From: Misgurnus anguillicaudatus
Taxonomy: Eukaryota; Chordata; Actinopteri; Cypriniformes; Cobitidae
Direction: 5' to 3'
NCBI RefSeq assembly: GCF_027580225.2
Contig: NC_073358.2
Span: forward strand, 51,321,501 to 51,385,500
Length of the DNA stretch: 64,000 nucleotides
Positions 56,584-64,000 of the stretch are shown in pieces (the first letter of the stretch is position 1; every line of letters starts with the position of its first letter). The notes under the pieces are model-generated. The model did not search any database, was not told the DNA's origin, and worked only from the letters and a program-made list of their open reading frames with translations. Both the position numbers and the translations under genes were made by a program.

Positions 56584-56719
56584 GTTACGGGCGGATCAGC
56601 GTAGCACAGAGTCTCGGCAGGCGGTCGAATTGGCTGTGCGGGAACACAAGGCTGAAATTGTGGCTTTACAGCAGGCACTTAAAGAGCAAAGACTTAAAGC
56701 CGAAAGCTTGTCTGATACT
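56584..56719 (+). CDS. cit: citron exon 22: coiled coil, donor site lost
   Basis: Codons 950-995. [44 protein letters not shown] and then T where human has K. Acceptor attgcag is normal. At the expected end the sequence is GATACT|CTGAGTCTG, where homology predicts GATAAG|GTGAGT; no other GT gives a junction in frame with exon 23. The end coordinate follows homology, not a donor. Reading on into the intron meets TGA at about 56807. Confidence 0.85.
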
Positions 56720-56952
56720 CTGAGTCTGTCTTTCACACGCATACACACACACAGTTTGTCTTCCTGTTTATTAATATTCATATCAATATGGGATTTTAAC
56801 AAGCCGTGATTAACTGCTACAGCTTGATGGAGATTAATGAAACATTGAGACGTCCAATCACACGTCGCTGGTTATTTACGGAGCATTATGAATAACACGA
56901 TCCTTCTGTTCGTCCTGATCTATCTTCTGTTTAACTCTTGTTGTGTTTTTAG

Positions 56953-57060
<108 letters not shown>

Positions 57061-57252
57061 TGACACAAACACTGAACATGAACTGTAATGAGTACATATA
57101 ACTGTCGATTCATAAAATGAACGCTAATTTCCTCCTTGAATGACCAGTTGGGGTGCATTTTAGTGTTCATAGATGTATAGTGTTCATTTTTACAATACAA
57201 GGTATGTGCTGTGAGTCTCTTTCCTTCACTACCGTCAATCCCACAATCCACC

Positions 57253-57499
57253 TTAAAGACAGGGTGCATGATCTATGAAAACCAATGTTGACATTTGAAA
57301 TCACCTAAACAAACACGCCCCTAAACCAAAAGAATCTGGACCTTCTTTTGATAGACCCGCCCCACACATACGCAACCCAGGCAACAATGTCGGTTAGTAG
57401 ACACGCCCCCTACTGCTGATTGGCTACAAGTGTGTTTTGGTACTCGGCCCGACTCATTTTTCCAAAGTGTTTTTCAAAAATCATGCACCCCGCCTTTAA
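57253..57499. mobile_element. Family F MITE, copy 2
   Basis: TTAAAGACAGGGTGCATGAT and inverse ATCATGCACCCCGCCTTTAA; shares interior phrases with 35969-36187, with about 30 bp more in the middle ('acacgccccctactgctgat'). Confidence 0.87.
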
Positions 57500-58177
57500 A
57501 ACTTGACTTTCCATAGAAATTGAAAATTGTGAAATGAGAAGTTAAAAATTCTCTGTGTTTGGTGTGACACATTTGAAATGCCAAAAAGAAAAAGGGAAAT
57601 TAAACACGAACTTTTGGACTTCATTGCGTCTCATGCAGTTTAAAAGAAAAGCACAAGTATTTGTTTGACTTGTTAAAGATGCCGTAGAATGTAAAACTGT
57701 ATTTACTGAGGCATAGATGAATAATACAAGCTCCGTACTTGGTAATGACATATCTTGAGCTTTAAACACGATTGTTTCCTCCTTCTTATGTTAGGATCGT
57801 GCATTCAACAAAACACTGACTACAATGTTGTTACAATGCTAAAAAGTTGTGACTGCTGAGTTAGCGCTATATGCTAGTTAATGCTATATGCTAGCGTTTA
57901 GGCTGAAGTTCTACTATTGACGTTACAGTTACGTTTTGCAGGTACATACTGAAAAACACAAACTTATTACTCAGAAACATCCATTAACAATCTCCAAACA
58001 ATTGATTATTCCTCAATATCTGTATCTTTATCGGATACAGACTCAAACATAAGATCTGTTTACACACACACAGAGCTACTGAAGGAGCTGCTCTTAGAAA
58101 TAGCCAATTAGGGCAGAGCTCAACATTATTATTCATGACCGTTTCAAATAAGAAAAGAATAGACCATTTCATTCTAA

Positions 58178-58881
58178 TGCTGCGTTCACACCAAATGCGA
58201 ATATAGCGTCAAATTCGTGTTTACTGCGTCTAGTTTGCCACTTGAACATTTTGAATGCATCTGAGGCGAATTCCGCTTCTTGTAGGAGGGGCAAGAGTGA
58301 CCCCGGACGGGCCTGCCACCAATAGCAGGAAGGCTCCTGATTGGTTAACGCAGCGCGAATTGTCGCCAAAGTTCAAATTTTTTTACTCGTCAGACGTGAA
58401 TTTGCTTCATTCCCACGTCAATTCGCGTCATTCACGTCCGCGAGAACGCGTAAACGTGTCTTGACATTGACTTAAAGGTGCAGTGTGTACATTTTAGCGA
58501 CATCTAGTGGTGAGGTTGCGAATTAAAACCAACGGCTCAGCCCACTGCTCACCCCTCGCTTTTAAAACGCATAGAGAAGCTACAGTAGCCGCCACCAGAA
58601 AAACATGTCATCAACGGAGACAAAAATGTTTGTCCGTTAAGGGCTTCTGTAGAAATGTGGCGGCACAAAATGGCGGCTTCCATGTAAGGGGACCCTCGGT
58701 GTATGTAGATAAAAACATAACGATTCATTATAAAAAAAGGTCTTTATACATCCATGATAATGTAGTTTTGTGTATTTTATTGCATTTCTGTCAAGAGATC
58801 CTTTTAAAAATGACACACGGCACCTTTAACATTGAAATCATTCGTGCCGACGCTCTATTGGCGTTTGGTGTGAACGCAGCA
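58178..58881. mobile_element. TGCTGCGTTCACACCAAATG MITE, nested
   Basis: TGCTGCGTTCACACCAAATG and inverse TTTGGTGTGAACGCAGCA, flanked by TAA on both sides, which suits a PIF/Harbinger-type 3-bp target. It contains another MITE at 58472-58829. Confidence 0.85.
58472..58829. mobile_element. TTAAAGGTGCAGTGTGTA MITE, doubly nested
   Basis: TTAAAGGTGCAGTGTGTA and inverse 'tgacacacggcacctttaa', with 'gcgacatctagtggtgaggt' inside. Relatives at 1-224 and 16680-17021. Confidence 0.87.
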
Positions 58882-59126
58882 TAAGGGTTGTAAATGGACA
58901 AGTAAAACTATTTCTGGATCCTTTTTGCACTTAATAAAGCCACAGACCTTCTATGTAGATATCAGACAACAGTTTAACATTCAATGCATTCTTTAGCACC
59001 TTTAATGTTATGTTGATTCATTCACTATTTCTTTAACTTTACATTTTTATAGGAATTTTTCACAGGATGAACTTGAATGATTAAAATTGTGAGCAGCAAT
59101 CTTGTGTATGTGTTTGTTTATCTCAG

Positions 59127-59267
59127 CAAGGTAAACTTCAGCAGCAGATGGATCTACAGAAGACACACATCTTCAGACTGACGCAGGGCCTTCAGGATGC
59201 ACTGGACCAGACAGATCTGCTTAAAACTGAGAGAACCGACCTGGAGTATCAGCTAGAGAACATACAG
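59127..59267 (+). CDS. cit: citron exon 24: coiled coil, Rho-binding side
   Basis: Codons 1031-1077, phase 0/0. [20 protein letters not shown], then [15 protein letters not shown]. This part of citron lies at or near the Rho/Rac-binding stretch (family knowledge, approximate). Acceptor tatctcag, donor gtacat. Confidence 0.95.
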
Positions 59268-61267
59268 GTACATATATAGATCTTCAGCTGAGCTCAGTGA
59301 CTCGGCCTTGAGTATGTGAATAAAGGTTTATAAATATCCCCAACTTTATAATTACACACTGACAGCTCTCATTGACTCAGCACACATGATTAATGAGATG
59401 ATATTAACACTGCCTCAAAAACCATCACACACACAAAGAGAGAAAGGATGAACTAAAAACGTTTGATGCTGAACTCAGCATGTAACGCAGTAAAACTCTC
59501 TTTTATAAAAGTGAGGTACTTTTCATCAACATCAGTCATCAAAGGCTAAATAAAACAGCAGTCTAACTTATTATAATGGGACACATTTCTGAATTGTTGA
59601 TTTTATTGTGTTTTTTTAAGCGTTAACATTTTTTTAACCTCCTAAGACCTGGATTTCCACATACATGGACATCAGATTTTTTTGTTTTTGCACCATAATA
59701 TTTAATTCTGTGTAACTGGGACCAGTTGTACTCAAACGTGGACAATTACACTGCTTTATGTTCAATAAAAAATATTTGGCGATTATATTTATTGGTTCTT
59801 CTTAACCCCAAATAGCTGGAAGAAATCTGAAAAAAAGAAAAACCAAAGCCGGGGTCTTAGAAGGTTAATATACAAAAAAAAAATGTGCTGCACGCTATTG
59901 ACATTTTTTATGCTGATATTTTTTAACCAATTTTAGCCGATAGCGTGTGACCCTCTTTATATGTGACCCTGGACCACAAAACGTCATAAGGGTCAATTTT
60001 TAAAAATAAAATTAATAAATAAATTTTCCGTTGATGTATGGTTTTTTAGGATAGGACAATATTTAGTTGAAAATCAATCATATTACTACCGGTAATAATA
60101 AATACATTTTTAAAATATATTTACAGTATATTTACATATCATTTATATAATATATAAATAAAAAATGTATTATATCAATATATTTTTCCTTAAAAATATA
60201 CATACATACATGTGTTTGTATTTATATATACATAATATTTGTTGATGTACTGTGTATAATAATTATGTAAACTTTTATTCTGCAAACAAATAGTCGTGAC
60301 TAATCATTAGGCAGCCCTAGTATTCATTGGTGCATTTTTTATCCCAAAATTTTACATACCTGACATATGGCTACGCACAGTTGATCACACAACTACTTTT
60401 CCCATTTTAGACGCGTTTTTATTGCTATGCTAATACTGTCGCCCAAACTTTTTGGGCGTAACTGCAGTCACTTTTAACGAAGGTGACATCAAGTGCATAC
60501 CCTCCATACATCCAGAAAATACAGGAAATGTATATATATATTAAAAACTGTATAAAAATTTTAACTGATGTGTCAAGTTTTTAGGGTTAACTCCCCTTCC
60601 ACTTGAGCAATAGCAGGAAACTGCAGGATCTCTTAAACCTAAATAAAATTAAATCCTAATTTCTTAGTCTTTTTACTTCATTCTGCTCAAAAACGCTTAA
60701 GACGTGTTTAGTGCCAAGAGAGGTCACACTAAACACTGACGATGCCTAAAGAAGACATTTAGTCCTGAAAATTTAATTAAAATTTTTTTGTACATATTTT
60801 TTGTATTTTCTGTTTGTAAAAAAGCGTGAAAAATAAATATGGATGGACATTAAAATTTCTAAAACAACAAGGTTGGTGGTGGTGGCCTAAGACTTTTGCA
60901 CATACTGTATAAAATATCTTTATGGAACATGATCTTTACTTAATATCCCAGTGTCACGTATCGACATATCATATCACTTTTATTTTCTGTATCTGGCCAC
61001 TGACAATAATTGATTTACAAGCCAATATCGCCTGGTAATATTGATGTGCCTCTCGAATAATAATGTGCATCCCTAATATAAAATTAAAATAATAGGCTGT
61101 TAAAAAAAACAAAGATGTGCAAGATTATGTTTTAGTAAATAGGGTTTATTTTGATTTAAGTGTTGGTCCCTAAAATATCTTTCTACAGTATTTTCTTAGT
61201 GAATAGTTTTTGGTTATTTGATCATCAGAACCCTATGGTCTCTCATCTTTGTCTCGTGTCTTTTTAG
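59268..61267 (+). other. Intron 24
   Basis: 59960-60310 contains a common fish repeat beginning 'atgtgaccctggaccacaaa' and reaching 'ggcagccctagta'. The remaining A/T-rich sequence shows nothing I can name. Confidence 0.6.
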
Positions 61268-61396
<129 letters not shown>

Positions 61397-61707
61397 TGAC
61401 ATAAACCGCTTACGTTAACAAGCCCATTACAGTGAAAGTTTTTCCTCTGGGTGTCTCGGCGTGAAGCTCATTCATCAGAACTCATTATAGTGGGAAATTA
61501 ATGTTTGCGTCGTCTTCACTCAGAACAGCGGGGAGTCTAGAATAAATGATTCTGGTTTTATGTCTATGTTTGATATTTTTTCTTATGGACAGCAGATCAG
61601 ATCTACAGTAGATTATTATTACTATCCTGTTAAACATAATGGAATTAAATGCAGTCAAAAGTTGATCAAAAGCTCACAAACACTGTGATGTCAAAGTCGG
61701 TTTATAT

Positions 61708-63173
61708 TTAAAGAGCACCTATTGTCCGATTTACATTTTTACATCTCTTTTGGTGTGTAAGTGTGTATTAGTACATGTTAATGAAATGCAAAATGTACAA
61801 ACCCCAAAGTTATCGTCGCGAGTTGTCGTCTCCAATGTAAATCTCTTTTCTTGGACTACAACAAACACACGGATTGTAGGCAACAGTTTACTTCCTGGGA
61901 TTGTTGATGTAGACAAGACCGTCATTATCATAATTTCCCACGCTTTGACTCTTAGCCTGTAAGTTAACTCCTGTTAGCATTGCATAATGAGCGAATCTTT
62001 CAAACATGGTAAGGAGCGTCACATTTTCAGCTGATGTCAGAGGTATTTAGGCCAATCGAAACGCACAGATTAGCTGGCCAATCAGGGACACAGAGCTTTT
62101 CAAATTCGTGCATTTCAAGAAGAAAGTGAAATCTGGAGCTACAAAAATTGACGGTGTGTGGAAAATAATGTTTTTTTAAAGGAATATTCCATTATCTTTA
62201 AAGAAAAATCCAGATAATTTATTCACCACCATGTCATCCAAAATGTTGATGTCTTTCTTTGTTCAGTCGAGAAGAAATTATGTTTTTTGAGGAAAGCATT
62301 GCGGGATTTTTCTTATTTTAATGGACTTTAATAGAGCCCAACATTTAATACTTAACTCAACACTTAACAGTTTTTTTCAACGGAGTTTCAAAGGACTATA
62401 AACGATCCCAAACGAGGCATAAGGGTCTTGTCTGGCGAAACGATTGTCATTTTTGACAATAAAAATAACAAATATACACTTTTAAAGCACAACTTCTCGT
62501 CTAGATCCGGTCGTGATGCGTCAGCGTGACCCCACGCATTATGTCATGACGTCAAGAGGTCACAGAGGACGAACGCGAAACTCCGCCCCAGTGTTTACAA
62601 GTGTTGAGAACGAGGACCGTTTCTACGTTGTTGTATGTCAACTGATACTAATTAATGTCTTTGTGTCAGTTTATTGTTTACAATGGTCCGCAAATGTGTG
62701 TTTTATATATGTAACACGTGACCTCCCTACGTCATTACGCATTTACGTAAGGTCGAGCTGGACCGGATTTAGACGAGAAGTTGTGGTTTAAAAGTGTATA
62801 TTTGTTATTTTTCTTGTCAAAAATGACAATCATTTTGCTAGATAGACCCTTATGCATCGTTTGGGATTGTTTATAGTCCTTTGAAACTCTGTTGAAAAAA
62901 ACTGTTACGTGTTAGGTATTAATTGTTGGTGTCTATTAAAGTCCATTAAAATGAGAAAAATCCTCCAATGTTTTCCTCAAAAAACATAATTTCTTCTCGA
63001 CTGAACAAAGAAAGACATCAACATTTTGGATGACATGGTGGTGAGTAAATTATCTGGATTTTTCTTTTAAGAAAATGGAATATTCCTTTAACAATTACCC
63101 ATGCAAAGACATTGTATTATACCAAATACACAAAATAACATTGTTTTTTAGCAATGAAATAGGTGCTCTTTAA
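61708..63173. mobile_element. Family E element, copy with nested family H
   Basis: TTAAAGAGCACCTATTGTCC and inverse AATAGGTGCTCTTTAA. Interior matches 22903-23423 ('cttcctgggattgttgatgt', 'gcgaatctttcaaacatgg') and part of 36267-39620. The family H element 62176-63091 has inserted near its right end. Confidence 0.87.
62176..63091. mobile_element. Family H long-arm TTAA element, copy 3
   Basis: TTAAAGGAATATTCCATTAT and inverse ending GGAATATTCCTTTAA; arms of about 250 bp with 'caccaccatgtcatccaaaa'. The element that would remain on removal reads continuously as family E. Confidence 0.9.
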
Positions 63174-63308
63174 AAATATATTGCGTCGTCTTGGATTTGG
63201 TTTGTATGATCTTACACTTTTGGACACATTTTCAACACTTCTGCCTTTGTGTAATGATGCAGACATTGTTCTGTACTGATCATCTGTATTAATGTCACTC
63301 TGTAACAG

Positions 63309-63501
63309 GGAATATTCGGCCGTCGACGTGAGGAGGTTGGCGTCACAGCTAACGGGGCCACAGCCGCGGCGGCTCAGTCTGCCATACCGTTACAGTACAG
63401 TGATATGAAAGTGGCTCTTGAGAAAGAGAGATCTCGCTGCTCGGAGCTGGAAGAAGCCTTACAGAAAATGAGAATCGAGCTGCGCACTCTTCGAGAAGAA
63501 G
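63309..63501 (+). CDS. cit: citron exon 26: post-coil basic/Ala segment
   Basis: Codons 1114-1177 plus one base. GIFGRRREEVGVTANGATAA, then AIPLQYSDMKVALEKERSRC and RIELRTLREE. It matches the human GLFSRRKE...VPLQYNEL segment, with an Ala-rich stretch in the middle that human lacks. The last base predicts that the next exon starts with two bases of an Ala or similar codon, outside the window. Acceptor tgtaacag, donor gtaaga. Confidence 0.94.
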
Positions 63502-63657
63502 GTAAGAAACATAAGCTCATGTGTCTCAATAGCTACGTTTACATGCAACCAACGTTTGTAATCAGATTAATGGCATAATCGGACCAAGAAGCACCTTAAG
63601 ATTTGATTAAGATCGATCAGAAAGAAATTTCGGATCTTGTGTTATGTACGTTTGGTT

Positions 63658-64000
63658 TTAACTCTTTCCCGCCAGTGTTTTTCAAAAAAAGTTGCCAGCC
63701 AGCGGCAACTTTTTTTTATGATTTTCACAAAAGTTTAATGCCTTCCAGAAAATGTTCTTCTTTAAATATATAAACAAACAATATATCAAATAAAAGAACA
63801 CACCATCTGCTTTCAAACAAATAAACAAAAAAAACAACATTTTTATCACCTCTCAAATATGGCTAGGTTTCTTAAAAAATACAAAATTTTAAGCAAAAAG
63901 CCGAGATAATTGCGTTTTTGTGAAGGACTTTTGATAGAGATCAGATTCAGAATGATGATCAAAACATACACTAAGTTTTAACTGTTTGACATAAGGTTAG
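63658..64000. mobile_element. TTAACTC-type MITE, copy 3, cut by window end
   Basis: Begins TTAACTCTTTCCCGCCAGTG and shares 'tatcaaataaaagaaca' and the following C/T block with 45109-45586. The right end is outside the window. Confidence 0.85.

Larger units (their letters stand above)
57673..59005. mobile_element. TTAAAGGTGCCGTAGAATG element, copy 2
   Basis: TTAAAGATGCCGTAGAATG and CATTCTTTAGCACCTTTAA. It keeps the two TTAA sites that are occupied in copy 1 (7186-12099), and carries its own inserted MITE at 58178-58881. Confidence 0.88.

Noticed and set aside
62513..62791. A 92-codon frame with RNSAPVFTSV
   Set aside because: Found in the core of three family H elements; copies carry stops at different points, so no selection for protein is evident.

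Overview
The window is a vertebrate, spliced-gene region, and most likely from a cyprinid (carp/minnow-type) teleost. The evidence is a citron Rho-interacting kinase gene (CIT/cit) on the + strand whose exons match vertebrate citron almost residue for residue, set in introns filled with DNA transposons, MITEs and SINE pieces of the kinds common in cyprinid genomes. Twenty-six consecutive coding exons (365 to 63501) encode an internal fragment of about 1,177 residues. It runs from the middle of the kinase domain, through the AGC-kinase C-terminal tail, to near the end of the long coiled coil. The 5' exons (N-lobe of the kinase) and the 3' exons (C1, PH and CNH domains in known citrons) lie outside the window.

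Layout: 365-12747 holds kinase and C-tail exons 1-5 (window numbering), separated by large introns. Intron 4 contains a 4.9-kb stack of nested transposons (7186-12099). Intron 5 (12748-29950) is the longest; it carries several MITEs, a split SINE and a 1.95-kb pyrimidine-rich minisatellite (about 25538-27490). 29951-32652 holds exons 6-8, where the coiled coil begins and where the kinase-less citron-N form would be expected to join. Intron 8 (32653-41494) has a CCAGC-type satellite and a 3.35-kb TTAA-flanked element with its own spliced coding remnants on both strands. 41495-44922 is a compact run of coiled-coil exons 9-14. Intron 14 contains a 2.4-kb piggyBac-like giant foldback. 49957-63501 holds exons 15-26, interrupted by further MITEs.

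The main oddities in the gene are these. The visible kinase hallmarks depart from citron norms: Arg replaces the catalytic-loop Lys, His replaces Pro in the P+1 loop, and Cys replaces the hydrophobic-motif Ser. Exon 22 appears to have lost its GT donor (CTGAGT where GTGAGT is expected). The exon 16/17 junction is weak. All other exons are intact and in frame, so this may be a diverging duplicate of the gene, an allele with a splice defect, or a sequence error at one site.

The intergenic-style content is transposon archaeology. The same families recur and carry each other, so insertion order can be read directly, in two cases with empty target sites preserved in a sister copy. A 19-bp minisatellite array can be traced to a 1.5-unit precursor in a second copy of its host element. 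I found no complete tRNA, rRNA, CRISPR or bacterial-type feature.
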